Positions 32,563 to 42,525 of a stretch of DNA of 64,000 bases are shown piece after piece. Under the pieces are notes generated by a model, which was given only the letters and a program-made list of their open reading frames with translations, did not search any database and was not told the origin of the DNA. A program made the translations under genes and the position numbers. Each line of letters starts with the position of its first letter. Position 1 is the first letter of the stretch. Source of the DNA: Paenibacillus timonensis (GTDB lineage Bacteria; Bacillota; Bacilli; Paenibacillales; Paenibacillaceae); assembly GCF_009725205.1 (NCBI RefSeq), contig NZ_WNZY01000004.1:62001-126000 (forward strand). The letters run 5' to 3'.

Positions 32563-33690
32563 TTAAATCAACGAAGGCCGGACGAGCACCTTCACACCCT
32601 TAGGCACATGCGCCGCAACTACTGAACCAAAGTCATTGTTGATCTTGATCCAGCCCAGACCGGAAATAAACAAGTCGCTTCGGCTGCCCTTCGGAATTCG
32701 GAACTCGTGACGCGTCCACTCCGGCAATGCTTCGAGATGCTCCTTGCTCGGCGGCGCCAGCATTTCCCCGGCATGCTCCGCAAATAGCTCGTCCGCCCGC
32801 TCCAGCTTCGTACGGTGAATCGGCACCCGGCCGCTGACAAAACAAGTAAAAGATTGGCGATCCCCCTGAATAAAATCAAACCGGCCAAAGCCGCCGAAAA
32901 AGAGCGTCTGTCCCTCATTCAGCTGGTACACTGCCGGCTTGAGCGCTTTGTCCGGCATAATAACGCCCAAATCAGAGGGGGCTACCAGCTCACTATATCT
33001 AGACGGATACATGATCCCCGGCGTATCGATGATCGCCTTCCCGTCATCCAGTGGAATATGCACCATATCCAGCGTTGTGCCCGGATAACGCGAAACGGTC
33101 AATTCCTGCTCCAGATCGCTGTAATCGCGTATCAATCGGTTGATCAGCGTCGACTTGCCGACATTGGTTGCGCCAACGACATACACGTCCCGATCTCCCC
33201 GCCGTGCCGCTACCGCTTCAAGCAACCGGTCGAAACCGCTGTTTTGCTTGGCGCTGCAAAGGACGACGTCTTCAATCTTCAGCCCCAGGTCCTTCGCTTC
33301 CTTCTGCACCCAGTTCCGTACCTTGTTCCAGTTCGTCACCTTGGGTAGCAGATCGGTTTTATTCACCGCCAACAGCACCGGATTGTTACCAACAAACCGT
33401 TGAAGTCCGGATATAACGCTGCCTTGAAAATCGAACAGATCCACGATATGGATCACCAGTGCTTCCTTACCGCCGATCTGCGACAATAGGCGCAAGAACT
33501 CGTCCTGCTCCACCGTAACGGATGAAGATTCATTGTAATTTTTAATTCGGAAACAGCGTTGGCAAATCACCGGTTCCTTCGTTAAGGCTTGTTCCGGAAC
33601 AAATCCCGGCTTGCTGGGTTCCCCAGTTTGCAGCAAAACGCCGCATCCGCTGCAGCGAAGAACGCCCTCTGCATTCTGTACTTCCGTCAT
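32563..33690 (-). CDS. yqeH: Ribosome biogenesis GTPase YqeH
   Basis: About 375 residues. A circularly permuted GTPase needed for 30S assembly. An N-terminal zinc finger (CSGCG ... CQRCF) comes first, then permuted G motifs: AVNKTDLLP (G4), CSAKQNSG (G5), VGATNVGKSTLINRLI (G1) and DTPGIMYPSRY (G3). A C-terminal RNA-binding domain follows. ATG 33690 overlaps the yqeG stop by 4 bp and has GGAGG 10 nt upstream. Confidence 0.95.
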   Translation of the reverse strand: MTEVQNAEGVLRCSGCGVLLQTGEPSKPGFVPEQALTKEPVICQRCFRIKNYNESSSVTVEQDEFLRLLSQIGGKEALVIHIVDLFDFQGSVISGLQRFVGNNPVLLAVNKTDLLPKVTNWNKVRNWVQKEAKDLGLKIEDVVLCSAKQNSGFDRLLEAVAARRGDRDVYVVGATNVGKSTLINRLIRDYSDLEQELTVSRYPGTTLDMVHIPLDDGKAIIDTPGIMYPSRYSELVAPSDLGVIMPDKALKPAVYQLNEGQTLFFGGFGRFDFIQGDRQSFTCFVSGRVPIHRTKLERADELFAEHAGEMLAPPSKEHLEALPEWTRHEFRIPKGSRSDLFISGLGWIKINNDFGSVVAAHVPKGVKVLVRPSLI

Positions 33691-34214
33691 CGCTTCTTTT
33701 CCTCCTCGAGCCATAATCCAACCTTACCCAGCCGCCGCTTCACGATCCGCTCCAGCCGGCGGTTGATCCTCGTACCGATCCCTTCATCCTGTACGGCAAT
33801 CGGGAGCACGAGCACCGTAAAGAGCCCCTGCCGGTTACCGCCAAACACGTCGGTCATCATCTGGTCCCCCACGACAATCGTCTCCTGCGGCCCAAGGTCC
33901 ATCATTTCCATGGCTCGATGAAAAGCTGCGCCGGACGGTTTTCTGGCTGCGTGCACAAACTCAATATTCAAAGGGTTCGCGAATACCGACACCCTGTCCA
34001 AATTATTGTTTGACACAATCACGAGTTTAAACCCGCATTTCTTCACTTTCTCAAACCAACCGATCAGTTCGGGAGTGGCCAGCGGGGCTTTGGCACCGAC
34101 CAAAGTGTTGTCCAGATCGGTGATGATGCCGCGGTAGCCTTTGGCATAGAGTCCTTCCAGATCGATATCGAATACGCTGTCTACGCGCACATTCGGCATA
34201 AACTTCTCAAACAA
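33687..34214 (-). CDS. yqeG: YqeG-family HAD IIIA phosphatase
   Basis: 175 residues. The HAD nucleophile motif is ITDLDNTLVGAK, motif II is VIVSNNN, and motif III/IV is VVGDQMMTDVFGGNRQG. The substrate is not established. It starts with TTG (34214), preceded by GAGGTG, and heads the yqe operon; downstream yqeH is translationally coupled. Confidence 0.92.
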   Translation of the reverse strand: MFEKFMPNVRVDSVFDIDLEGLYAKGYRGIITDLDNTLVGAKAPLATPELIGWFEKVKKCGFKLVIVSNNNLDRVSVFANPLNIEFVHAARKPSGAAFHRAMEMMDLGPQETIVVGDQMMTDVFGGNRQGLFTVLVLPIAVQDEGIGTRINRRLERIVKRRLGKVGLWLEEEKKR

Positions 34215-34278
34215 ATACGTTCACCTCGGTTTCATACGACAAACTATACCATATTCTTCCCCCATCATGCTTCTATTT

Positions 34279-34315
34279 TAAAAAAGAAAACGCCTCCCGC
34301 GCAAGCGCGGGGGCG
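34279..34315 (-). terminator. Terminator of the moxR-DUF58-transglutaminase operon
   Basis: A GC-rich stem (34291-34302 with 34305-34315) is followed on the minus strand by TTTTCTTTTTT (34279-34290). It lies 80 bp past the transglutaminase gene. Confidence 0.88.
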
Positions 34316-34394
34316 TAATCAAACGAATAGTCCCGGGTAGTCGTTCCTATCGGCAATGCCAACCCGGTCCACCTGAAGGCGGCAATCCGACCCA

Positions 34395-36653
34395 TTATCG
34401 TCCAAGGAACCGTTTGCCGCTGTTCGGTAAGGCCTGCTTCCACCGGTTTCCGCCAGCCAATTTGACGGCTTGCCGCGACAGTTCCCGTGCCTTGCGCCAA
34501 TTCGCGGCGGCCGGACTCCGGCCATAATTCGCCTGCTCATAAATGAGCAGCAGCGGATCCAGCGCTTCAGCAAGCTGCGATTGCTCCAGCTTCCACCGTC
34601 CGAACGCTTCCCGTAAGGTCTCTTGGTCGCCACGGACATAACCTCTGTGACGCAGTCGTCTTACCAGCCGTAACGTTTCGTAGATCGCCTTCTCAGCCGG
34701 CGTCAACGGCCGGCCCAATCGCAGGCGGAGCCAGAGGAAATAAAGCTCCGAGCGCAGCTGGTACAGCGTCCATAGCAACAGCACGCTTACGGCCGTGATG
34801 AAAATTCGTTGCATGATGATCGGATCGAGCTTGGAAAAGAAGCCGTCTTCGGCTGCCGAAACCTCCGTATCGGTGTCCGTATCCAGCGCGAAAGCCTCTT
34901 CGCTGTCCTCCGGTGCTTCCATGATCGGTGAAACAAAACCAGGCGTCGCCTCGAACGGAATCCAGCCGTAATCGCCGAAATACAGTTCCGTCCAGGAGTG
35001 AGCGTCGGCATTGCTCACATTATACGCACGGCCCAGCTCTGGACTTCGCATCATCATCTCGTCGCTTGGCTGACTGCCAGGGGCGTACCCTTTAACCCAG
35101 CGGGCCGGTATGCCCAGCGAACGGGCCATAACGACCATCGCCGTGGAATAGTAATCGCAATATCCCTGCCGAATTTCGAATAAGAAGCTGTCCACGAAGT
35201 CATCGCTGCGCTTGCGGGCTAAATCCGGTTTGTTCGTATATTCGTAATTCTGCCGGAGGTATTGCTGCAGGAGATCCATTTTCGCATAGGGGGTCTCGCC
35301 TTCCGCGGTGATCTCTTCAGCTAGGTCTTTGACCCGCTGCGGCAAACTGCTCGGCAGCTGCAAATATTCCTCTGGAGCTCCTTCCGGATATAAGGCTTCG
35401 TAACTGGCCTGTTCCAACTCCTCGAGCGGAATCAACGGGATATTGGCAACAACCTTGTATTTCCGCGGGTAATCCGGCAAATCCCCGGGATCGCGGTAAC
35501 CATTCCAGAACATCTCCGCTTGTTTCCCGGCCCAGCGCATATCGGACTGCTGCCGTTCGTCAAGCAACTCGATACTTTCGATGGCGTATCCGCCAAACAG
35601 CACCGGATACACTTTGTCGGTATTCATCGTCACCGTTTGCTCGACCCGCATCGTCTCCACCTTGCCCGGCTGCTCATGCCCAAGTGGGTCGGCGTCTGGA
35701 GCGCCGCGGTAACGTTCCGTGTCCCGGCCTTCCTGCTCAAGATCAGCCCATCCCGTACCGGAATAAACGCGCCGGGTTTCTCCCCGCCAATAAGACCTCA
35801 CCGGCGTATCGATCGACATGACCGGGCTGTAGCTGAATTCGAAGCCATTTCCAAGGGTTTTGTCGTCCCGGCTATAGCCGGAGACGATCTCTTCCTTGAC
35901 CGCTGACGGGCCATCCCCAAGGGCGCCGGACAGCGCGGAGGGGCCGCCGCCTCCTCCCCCGCTTCGCTTAATCCAAGCGGTATACGGATCGGTCAACGTC
36001 GGCGAGACCGATGGCATACTGATGCCGATCAGCAGCACGCAAGTGAACACGATGCCAATATTCACGGCGATTTTTACTGGACTTTGCCGCAGGCGCTGCC
36101 AGCCCTGGGGATATTTCATGCGGTATTCGTAGAAGTGCGTACTCACCAGCCAACCGAGGCCGGCAAAGACAATCCAAGCTACGTTTTTCCATAAATGATA
36201 AGGTGTAAATGAATCCAAAATCGCAAAGGTAATCAGGTGGACCGCCAATAAGAGCAGGATTCTCGGGCGGTTCATAACTAGCCGCAGCACGGCCTCCAGT
36301 AGCCCCCAAGCCACAAGCGAAAACCAGATATACGGCGTAAAGGTCAACGCCATGCCGCGGATCTGATCCGGATAAAACGGCCCATACGGAACATATACGC
36401 CATAACTGGTCAAGATAAAGCGCCATACGGTCAGGAGCACGATAATTTTAATCGTCCATTTCCAACCGGCCTGCACCGGCAGGAGCCATTCCACCAATGC
36501 CATCATGATTATCGTTACGGTCACTAAAGTCGTCGTCACCGAAAACCAGAGCGGTTCCGTAAAATCGATCCATTGCATGGCGATTATAACTACCCATAGC
36601 AGTGTTAGAGTCCGATAGGACTTGGGATGTTGTGGGGATGTAGCTTGTTTCAC
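34395..36653 (-). CDS. TgpA-like membrane transglutaminase-family protein
   Basis: 752 residues. About six N-terminal membrane segments (to residue ~215), a large extracytoplasmic part with a transglutaminase-like core (GYCDYYSTAMVVMARSLGIPARWVKGYAPG with the catalytic Cys; NADAHSWTELYFGDYGWIPFEATPGF with His and Asp), another membrane helix near 630 and a C-terminal DUF4129-like region. A glycine run (about residue 232) sits in the linker. It starts with GTG overlapping the DUF58 stop. Such proteins accompany MoxR and DUF58 in envelope or protease-like complexes of unclear function. Confidence 0.9.
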   Translation of the reverse strand: MKQATSPQHPKSYRTLTLLWVVIIAMQWIDFTEPLWFSVTTTLVTVTIIMMALVEWLLPVQAGWKWTIKIIVLLTVWRFILTSYGVYVPYGPFYPDQIRGMALTFTPYIWFSLVAWGLLEAVLRLVMNRPRILLLLAVHLITFAILDSFTPYHLWKNVAWIVFAGLGWLVSTHFYEYRMKYPQGWQRLRQSPVKIAVNIGIVFTCVLLIGISMPSVSPTLTDPYTAWIKRSGGGGGGPSALSGALGDGPSAVKEEIVSGYSRDDKTLGNGFEFSYSPVMSIDTPVRSYWRGETRRVYSGTGWADLEQEGRDTERYRGAPDADPLGHEQPGKVETMRVEQTVTMNTDKVYPVLFGGYAIESIELLDERQQSDMRWAGKQAEMFWNGYRDPGDLPDYPRKYKVVANIPLIPLEELEQASYEALYPEGAPEEYLQLPSSLPQRVKDLAEEITAEGETPYAKMDLLQQYLRQNYEYTNKPDLARKRSDDFVDSFLFEIRQGYCDYYSTAMVVMARSLGIPARWVKGYAPGSQPSDEMMMRSPELGRAYNVSNADAHSWTELYFGDYGWIPFEATPGFVSPIMEAPEDSEEAFALDTDTDTEVSAAEDGFFSKLDPIIMQRIFITAVSVLLLWTLYQLRSELYFLWLRLRLGRPLTPAEKAIYETLRLVRRLRHRGYVRGDQETLREAFGRWKLEQSQLAEALDPLLLIYEQANYGRSPAAANWRKARELSRQAVKLAGGNRWKQALPNSGKRFLGR

Positions 36654-37924
36654 AGCTTCGCCCCCCCCATCGCCGCGGGAAGCTCGCGGAGCGAGGAGAC
36701 GTAAACGCCTCGCAGTCCCCGTTCCTGCAGGGTCCCTTGCCAGGCGGTGCGCTTGCCGGCGCGGTAGGAGTTTGACATGCCCTCCGCCACCGACTCTTCC
36801 CCGATCTGGATATGATACGGAATCATCTGCCGGGATTTGGCCAACCTTAACATAGCGAGCACCTTATCGTCCGCCAGCGGGCTGATAAGGATAAAAAACG
36901 CTCCCGGCTGAAAAAGTTCCTGTTGCGCCTCCATGCGTTCCTTATAGTTGCCGAACCCATCCGCGTTGATATCAACAAGCTGGTGCAGCATTTGCTGTCG
37001 CTCCAGATAACTTTCCGCTGGCGGAAAATGACGGAGGGTCTTCCCCAAGGTGCAAAGACCCATGCTGATTCGTTCTCTAGCCCCGTATTCCAGCAGCGAA
37101 GCGGCAGTGGAGACCGCTAATTCAAATTGCGCAGGGCGAAGATATCCGCTGGCGTGGGCGTCCAACACCAATTGCATTTTGGGCAGCGATTCATGTTCAA
37201 ATTCTTTGGATTTCCAAGTCCCCGTCTTCGCGGTGGCACTCCAGTGAATACGGGAAATCCGATCCCCGTACACATAGTCGCGCACCCCGTTGATTTGGGT
37301 CGATTCCCGGCGCGACAGGGCAACGGCGGTCTCCGGACCAGCCAGCCGCGAATTGCGGCTGTAGAGCTCCCAGTGGGGGATAAACACCGTCCGGGGTAGG
37401 ATCCGAAACTCCCCACCGGTTTGGAATACACTGGTATGCTCCACCAGGCCAAAGATATCCTCGGCACTGCAATTCGTACCGGTGAATGCGTATTTGCCGC
37501 GCTCAAGTGACGGCGTCTTATACACCAACTCAGACCTTGAGCTGAAGTAAGGCACCACGCTATCCTCGAATACCCAGGTATCCCCGTTGTGGCGTCGCAG
37601 CGTTTCGCGGACAACGATATAAGGAAGAGGCAGGAAAGCAGGTAGCTGCAACTGCAGCTTGACCAGCACTTGATCCCCGGCTTGAAGCAACCCGCCTCGT
37701 TCCCCGGAAAGCGACAGCGTTCTTGAACCTCGGATTCGCTTCACGCCGCCGAGTCCGCCGATCGCCCAATACAAGCCCAGCACCGAAACCATCATAAACA
37801 ACATCAGCGAGGTTTTCCCGCCTTGAAACAAGACGTAAAGCAGGCAGATGAGCCAGACGGACGCAACTCTCCAGAACTTGCGGGAAGTGAGGCCTAATTT
37901 AACGCCTTCGACCAGCGCACGCAT
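36650..37924 (-). CDS. DUF58 domain-containing membrane protein
   Basis: 424 residues. Two membrane segments in the first 60 residues are followed by a beta-rich region and the DUF58 signature YVYGDRISRIHWSATAKTGTWKSKEFEHE, then a vWA-like fold (MQLVLDAHASG, FILISPLADDKVLAMLR). DUF58 proteins act with MoxR AAA ATPases. The gene is 3 bp after moxR and overlaps the transglutaminase gene by 4 bp. Confidence 0.9.
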   Translation of the reverse strand: MRALVEGVKLGLTSRKFWRVASVWLICLLYVLFQGGKTSLMLFMMVSVLGLYWAIGGLGGVKRIRGSRTLSLSGERGGLLQAGDQVLVKLQLQLPAFLPLPYIVVRETLRRHNGDTWVFEDSVVPYFSSRSELVYKTPSLERGKYAFTGTNCSAEDIFGLVEHTSVFQTGGEFRILPRTVFIPHWELYSRNSRLAGPETAVALSRRESTQINGVRDYVYGDRISRIHWSATAKTGTWKSKEFEHESLPKMQLVLDAHASGYLRPAQFELAVSTAASLLEYGARERISMGLCTLGKTLRHFPPAESYLERQQMLHQLVDINADGFGNYKERMEAQQELFQPGAFFILISPLADDKVLAMLRLAKSRQMIPYHIQIGEESVAEGMSNSYRAGKRTAWQGTLQERGLRGVYVSSLRELPAAMGGAKL

Positions 37925-37927
37925 CGG

Positions 37928-38884
37928 TTACCGTCCCACAGCGACCGGTACATGGACCTGCCGTAGAATTTGCTGCAGCACTTCACCGACGTTCCGGTGC
38001 CCCAGACGGGACTCGGGCCGCAATAGAATTCGATGCTCCAGAACGAACGGCGCCAGCGTCTTGATATCGTCCGGCAGCACATAATCCCGTTCCTCCAAGA
38101 AAGCATACGCTTTTGCCGCGGCCATAAACGCCAGCGAAGCCCGCGGAGAAGCTCCCAGCAGAACATCTTCATGTTCCCGCGTTCGGCGAACGATCTCCAG
38201 CAAATAATCAGCCAATGGTTCGCTGATATGTACATGTTGTACCTCGCGCTGGATGGCCGAGATCTCTTCCATGGTTGTAACCGGTTCCAATTGATCCGCT
38301 GGTTGACCCTGGCTATGGGAGCGAAGCATCGCTTTCTCTGTCCCGGCGTCGGGATAGCCGATGCCGATCTTCATCATAAAACGGTCCAGCTGCGCTTCTG
38401 GCAGCAGATAGGTGCCCTCGAAATCGATTGGATTCTGCGTAGCGCAAAGCATAAAAGGATGAGGAAGCGGGTGGGTTACGCCGTCGGCAGTCACACTTCG
38501 CTCCTCCATGACCTCCAACAAGGCAGACTGCGTTTTGGTGGTAGCCCGGTTAATTTCATCCGCCAGCAAAATATGAGTCATCACCGGACCTGGCCGAAAT
38601 ACGAAACGTTCCTCATGGGGATGGAAAACCGAAACCCCCGTAATATCGCTGGGGAGGATGTCCGGGTTGCATTGAATGCGCCGGTAATCGCCGCTCATCG
38701 ATTTGGCCAGCGCCTTGACGAGCTGTGTCTTGCCAGTACCGGGTACGTCCTCGATTAATACATGGCCGCCGGCCAGCAGCGCCGAGAGCAGCAGTTTGAT
38801 TTCAAACGACTTTCCTAAAATACACGACTCCAGGTTGTTCTTTACGGCGGTTAAAGTTTGCATCGATTGCTCATGTACGGGCAC
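37928..38884 (-). CDS. MoxR-family AAA ATPase
   Basis: 318 residues. Walker A GTGKTQL near residue 46, Walker B in HILLADEINRATTKTQSALLEVMEER, sensor motif FMLCATQNPIDFEGTYLLPEAQLDRFMMKI, and the C-terminal lid with DVLLGASPRASLAF. MoxR ATPases are chaperone-like remodelers for partner proteins carrying vWA/DUF58 domains. It starts with GTG at 38884, with GGGAGGG upstream. First gene of a tight three-gene operon. Confidence 0.93.
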   Translation of the reverse strand: MPVHEQSMQTLTAVKNNLESCILGKSFEIKLLLSALLAGGHVLIEDVPGTGKTQLVKALAKSMSGDYRRIQCNPDILPSDITGVSVFHPHEERFVFRPGPVMTHILLADEINRATTKTQSALLEVMEERSVTADGVTHPLPHPFMLCATQNPIDFEGTYLLPEAQLDRFMMKIGIGYPDAGTEKAMLRSHSQGQPADQLEPVTTMEEISAIQREVQHVHISEPLADYLLEIVRRTREHEDVLLGASPRASLAFMAAAKAYAFLEERDYVLPDDIKTLAPFVLEHRILLRPESRLGHRNVGEVLQQILRQVHVPVAVGR

Positions 38885-38988
38885 GCATTTTCCCTCCCAA
38901 ATAAGACCTGTATATATCTACCTATTTTACATGAAGATAGATAGGGAGTACACTGATACCCGTAAAAAGCGTGCAAATTTCCGAAATA

Positions 38989-39339
38989 TTATCCTTTAGG
39001 CCGTACCACAAGCGCGGCGAGGAAGGAAAAAATGATCGCAGCCGAGATCCCCGCGCTAGTCACATCGAAGATCCCGGTGATCACCCCGATCCAACCGTCC
39101 CGCTCTAATTCGGTCAACGCCCCGTGAACCAGCGAGTTGCCGAAGCTCGTAATCGGCACGGAGGCTCCTGCTCCGGCGAACTTCACCAACGGATCGTACC
39201 ACCCGATCGCATCCATCACCGCGCCGGCTACAACCAGCGAGCTCATCGTGTGCGCTGGGGTCAATTTCAGCACATCCATCATCAATTGGCCGATGACGCA
39301 AATCAACCCGCCAACCAAAAACGCCCATACAAATATCAT
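38989..39339 (-). CDS. spoVAE: Stage V sporulation protein AE (SpoVAEB)
   Basis: 116 residues with several membrane helices (FVWAFLVGGLICVIGQLMMD; FGNSLVHGALTELERDGWIGVITG). Part of the SpoVA channel that moves dipicolinic acid into the forespore and out at germination. Overlaps spoVAD by 4 bp. Confidence 0.92.
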   Translation of the reverse strand: MIFVWAFLVGGLICVIGQLMMDVLKLTPAHTMSSLVVAGAVMDAIGWYDPLVKFAGAGASVPITSFGNSLVHGALTELERDGWIGVITGIFDVTSAGISAAIIFSFLAALVVRPKG

Positions 39340-40358
39340 CTTCCGTTATCCTCCTGTTCCAGGGCGACCGCGTGAGCGATGCAGGGTATGCTCTCGCCTT
39401 GCTGATAAGACAGCGGCGACAAGAGAGCTCCCGTAGCAACGATCAGCACCCGGTTTAGTTCCCGGTTTTTTAGTTTTCGTAAAATATGGCCGTACGTGAC
39501 GACCGCGGAGCAGCCGCAACCGCTGCCTCCGGCATTGACGTAGATTTGTTTGTCACGATCATAAATCATCAGCCCGCAATCGTTGAATTCCGTTTGGTTC
39601 ATGGAGACGCCGTCTTTGTCGAGAAGATCCTTGACGATAGCATGTCCCACCGAAGCGAGGTCTCCGGTAACGATCAAATCGTAATCCTCGGGCCCACGGC
39701 CGGTATCGCGAAAATGAGAGACCAGCGTATCCGCCGCAGCCGGAGCCATCGCCGCCCCCATGTTAAACGGATCCTTGACGCCAAGATCCTGGATCCGCCC
39801 GATCGTCGCATGGGTGATTCGGGGACCGGAACCTTCCTTCGATACGACCGCGCATCCCGCTCCGGTAATCGTATATTGGGCCGTGGCCGGTTTTTGCGAA
39901 CCGTATTCGGTCGGATAGCGAAACTGTTTCTCCACCGTACAGTTATGGCTGGCCGTACCGGCCATGACGTAACGCGCCCCTCCGGCATCGGCCAGGAAAG
40001 CGGCGAGAGCCAGACTCTCCATCGAGGTGGAGCAGGCGCCAAACACGCCGAGATACGGAGCGGCAATCGTACGGGCAGCAAACGTCGCGGTGATGATTTG
40101 ATTCATCAAATCCCCACCGATGAAGAAGGACAAATCCTCCCGATTGATACCGGCATGGACTAATGCGAGCGCGGATGCGTGTTCCAGCAGCTTGCGTTCG
40201 GCTTTCTCCCATGTCTTCTCGTCAATTTCCAAATTGTCGTATACGAAATCAAAGGTGTGGGACAACGGCCCCTCCCCTTCTTCTGGTCCGACGACCGTCG
40301 CCGCCCCGATGATCGCCGGTTTGGAGCGAAATTCCCAGGTTTGTGCGCCGATCAGCAT
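39336..40358 (-). CDS. spoVAD: Stage V sporulation protein AD
   Basis: 340 residues with a thiolase-like fold (GVFGACSTSMESLALAAFLADAG; GSGCGCSAVVTYGHIL). SpoVAD binds dipicolinic acid at the inner spore membrane. It sits 3 bp after spoVAC and overlaps spoVAE by 4 bp. Confidence 0.95.
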   Translation of the reverse strand: MLIGAQTWEFRSKPAIIGAATVVGPEEGEGPLSHTFDFVYDNLEIDEKTWEKAERKLLEHASALALVHAGINREDLSFFIGGDLMNQIITATFAARTIAAPYLGVFGACSTSMESLALAAFLADAGGARYVMAGTASHNCTVEKQFRYPTEYGSQKPATAQYTITGAGCAVVSKEGSGPRITHATIGRIQDLGVKDPFNMGAAMAPAAADTLVSHFRDTGRGPEDYDLIVTGDLASVGHAIVKDLLDKDGVSMNQTEFNDCGLMIYDRDKQIYVNAGGSGCGCSAVVTYGHILRKLKNRELNRVLIVATGALLSPLSYQQGESIPCIAHAVALEQEDNGR

Positions 40359-40361
40359 GGA

Positions 40362-40868
40362 TTAATGCACTCCTCCCAAGCCGAAGATGACATGGATAAC
40401 GCCCACAATGAAGGCGGCAACGACGCCGAACACAATCACAGATCCTGCCAGCCTGAACATATTGGCGCCAACGCCGAGGACAAGCCCCTCCGCTCGGGAT
40501 TCGATCGCCGCGGAGGACATCGAGTTGGCAAACCCGGTTACTGGTACGGCTGTACCGGCCCCCGCCCACTGGGCGATTTTATCGTAAACCCCCATCGAAG
40601 TGAGCACGACGGAGATGAAGATCAGCACGGCAACCGTAGGACTGGCCGCCTCCCGCGCCGTCATGTCGGCAAAGGTCATGAACAGTTGCTGGATGCATTG
40701 GCCGATCAGGCAGATGAGCCCGCCGACCAGAAACGCCCTCAGGCAATTGCCCCAAATGTTCGTTTTGGGTTTATGCTGGTCGGCAACCTGCTTGTAGTCT
40801 TGCTCCGTCAACAGCAGGTGGTTCAGCTTCACACGGGCTCCCGGCTTGTTTTTCGCTTTTGCAGGCAA
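40362..40868 (-). CDS. spoVAC: Stage V sporulation protein AC
   Basis: 168 residues, multi-pass membrane protein (CLRAFLVGGLICLIGQCIQQL; GTAVPVTGFANSMSSAAIESRAEG) that acts as a mechanosensitive component of the SpoVA channel. It starts with TTG at 40868, 8 nt after AGGAGG, with a basic N-terminus. First gene of the spoVAC-AD-AEB operon, presumably read by sigma-G; no convincing promoter was picked out by eye. Confidence 0.92.
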   Translation of the reverse strand: MPAKAKNKPGARVKLNHLLLTEQDYKQVADQHKPKTNIWGNCLRAFLVGGLICLIGQCIQQLFMTFADMTAREAASPTVAVLIFISVVLTSMGVYDKIAQWAGAGTAVPVTGFANSMSSAAIESRAEGLVLGVGANMFRLAGSVIVFGVVAAFIVGVIHVIFGLGGVH

Positions 40869-40967
40869 ACGGCATTCCTCCTTCTTTTCCTTACTTGCAC
40901 GGTATACTCATTATTTGTCATCCGACCGCTTGTTATGTTTGGAAAATCATCCATGGTTTACGGCATG

Positions 40968-41001
40968 AAAAAACCCGCAGGAATCAGCTTCCGGCGGGTT
41001 C
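40968..41001 (-). terminator. Terminator of the tiny membrane-peptide gene
   Basis: AACCCGC (as the complement of 40995-41001) pairs with 40973-40979, extended by GGAA/TTCC. It is followed on the minus strand by six T residues. It lies about 60 bp past the 25-codon gene, before the spoVA operon. Confidence 0.75.
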
Positions 41002-41062
41002 GCGTTAGGCGGGACGGGGTATTGCTAAATAAGCGCTGCCATCTTGGAGTTCTTCAGACCAT

Positions 41063-41140
41063 TCATAAATACTGAAGGATGATGACCAGCAGGATGAATA
41101 GAAGACAAATTATGAGCCAATCTTTGGCATATCGTTCCAT
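41063..41140 (-). CDS. Tiny single-pass membrane peptide
   Basis: 25 residues: a short charged head (MERYAKDW) followed by an uninterrupted hydrophobic segment ([14 protein letters not shown]) and the tail QYL. ATG 41140 lies 11 nt after AGGGAGG. A dedicated terminator follows, and the gene is just upstream of the spoVA operon, which recalls the very small membrane proteins of sporulating bacilli. No family could be assigned. The frame is open further upstream (to 41257), but that part looks random. Confidence 0.5.
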   Translation of the reverse strand: MERYAKDWLIICLLFILLVIILQYL

Positions 41141-41324
41141 TATAAGCGTAGCCTCCCTCATTCGCCCATCAGACTGCTGCATGCTGCAGTATATGCCGCT
41201 TGTGGAGGCTGGGTGCGGCGGAGGGTTTACCTCAAGAGCAATAAGCCGCATGGACAATCGAAAAAAGGTAGTTCATACTAAGATGGAATGTTTACATGTG
41301 AATACAGAAAAAGGAGAGAATACA

Positions 41325-42398
41325 ATGGATCAAAAAACGCGCGAGCTATTTAAAGAGCTAACGGAATTCCCGGCGGCGTCTGGCTTTGAACGGGAACTGC
41401 GCGCCCTCGTCAAAAACAAACTGTCGGCTTATACGCAGGAGTTCGTACAAGATAATTTAGGCAGCTTGTTTGGGGTACTGCGCGGCGACGAGCAAGGGCC
41501 TCGGGTGATGGTTGCCGGACATTTTGATGAGGTTGGCTTCATGACCACCGGCATCAGCGACAACGGGATGATATCGTTTCAACCGTTGGGCGGCTGGTGG
41601 AGCCAGGCCGTATTAGCACAGCGCCTGCAAATTATTACGCCTGACGGCCGGGTCACGGGCGTGGTCGGATCGATCCCGACGCATCTGCTGGACGAGTCGC
41701 AGCGGAATAAGCCGGTAGATCTCAAGGCGATGTATCTGGACATCGGCGCCGACAGCCGCGAAGAGGCCGAGGCCGCCGGAATACGGATCGGCCAGCAGAT
41801 CGTGCCGATTTGCGAGTTCACTCCACTCGTCAATCCGAAGAAAATCATGGCCAAAGCCTGGGATAATCGCTATGGCGTAGGCTTGGCGATCGAGTTGGTT
41901 GAGGCGCTCCATGGAGAGAAGCTGCCGAATATCGTTTACGCCGGTGCCAATGTGCAGGAGGAAGTCGGTTTGCGGGGGGCGCGGACAGCGGCCAATCTGA
42001 TCAAGCCGGACATTTTCCTCGCTTTGGACGCCAGCGCCGCTAACGACATGACCGGTGATAAAAAGGCGTTTGGCCGCTTGGGCGACGGCGCATTGCTTCG
42101 CATCCTCGATCCGACGATGATCACCCACCGCGGTTTGGTCGAGTATATCCGCGATACGGCGGACACGCACAAGATTAAATACCAATATTTCGTGTCCCCG
42201 GGCGGCACGGACGCCGGGCAGGTACATCTCAGCGGCACCGGCGTGCCATCTAGCGTTATCGGCATTTGCTCCCGTTATATCCATACGTCGTCATCGATCA
42301 TCCATACGGATGATTACGATGCGGCTAAGGAGCTGCTGATCCGCCTTGTGCGCGGGCTAGACCGCACGACATTGAACACGATCTTGGAGAACAGCTAA
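41325..42398 (+). CDS. M42-family metallo-aminopeptidase
   Basis: 357 residues. Metal and catalytic residues typical of M42 (glutamyl aminopeptidase/endoglucanase-like): [11 protein letters not shown] (His, Asp), [17 protein letters not shown] (bridging Asp), [14 protein letters not shown] (catalytic Glu pair), LALDAS and [16 protein letters not shown]. These form large tetrahedral cytoplasmic complexes that trim peptides. ATG 41325 follows AAGGAGAG; the frame opens at 41079. Divergent from the tiny membrane peptide gene. Confidence 0.92.
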   Translation: MDQKTRELFKELTEFPAASGFERELRALVKNKLSAYTQEFVQDNLGSLFGVLRGDEQGPRVMVAGHFDEVGFMTTGISDNGMISFQPLGGWWSQAVLAQRLQIITPDGRVTGVVGSIPTHLLDESQRNKPVDLKAMYLDIGADSREEAEAAGIRIGQQIVPICEFTPLVNPKKIMAKAWDNRYGVGLAIELVEALHGEKLPNIVYAGANVQEEVGLRGARTAANLIKPDIFLALDASAANDMTGDKKAFGRLGDGALLRILDPTMITHRGLVEYIRDTADTHKIKYQYFVSPGGTDAGQVHLSGTGVPSSVIGICSRYIHTSSSIIHTDDYDAAKELLIRLVRGLDRTTLNTILENS

Positions 42399-42483
42399 AC
42401 GCCGCGACGGTGGTCCGCTCACGTCCGTGGGTAAAATGTTTCGGAAACAACAACACTTTGCTTCGAAAGCCATCTATCCTGCT

Positions 42484-42512
42484 AGCAATGTTGCAGTTCC
42501 TACAACATTGCT
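42484..42512. repeat. Isolated 10-bp inverted repeat
   Basis: AGCAATGTTG (42484-42493) and CAACATTGCT (42503-42512) form a perfect hairpin with a 9-nt loop in the gap after the M42 gene. It has no T run on either side and precedes the strong terminator at 42526-42565. Confidence 0.5.
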
Positions 42513-42525
42513 GAAGGAACAGCGC

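Noticed and set aside
40869..40960. Sigma-G or sigma-F promoter for spoVAC
   Set aside because: Expected from biology, but no pair of hexamers with convincing match and spacing could be chosen by eye.
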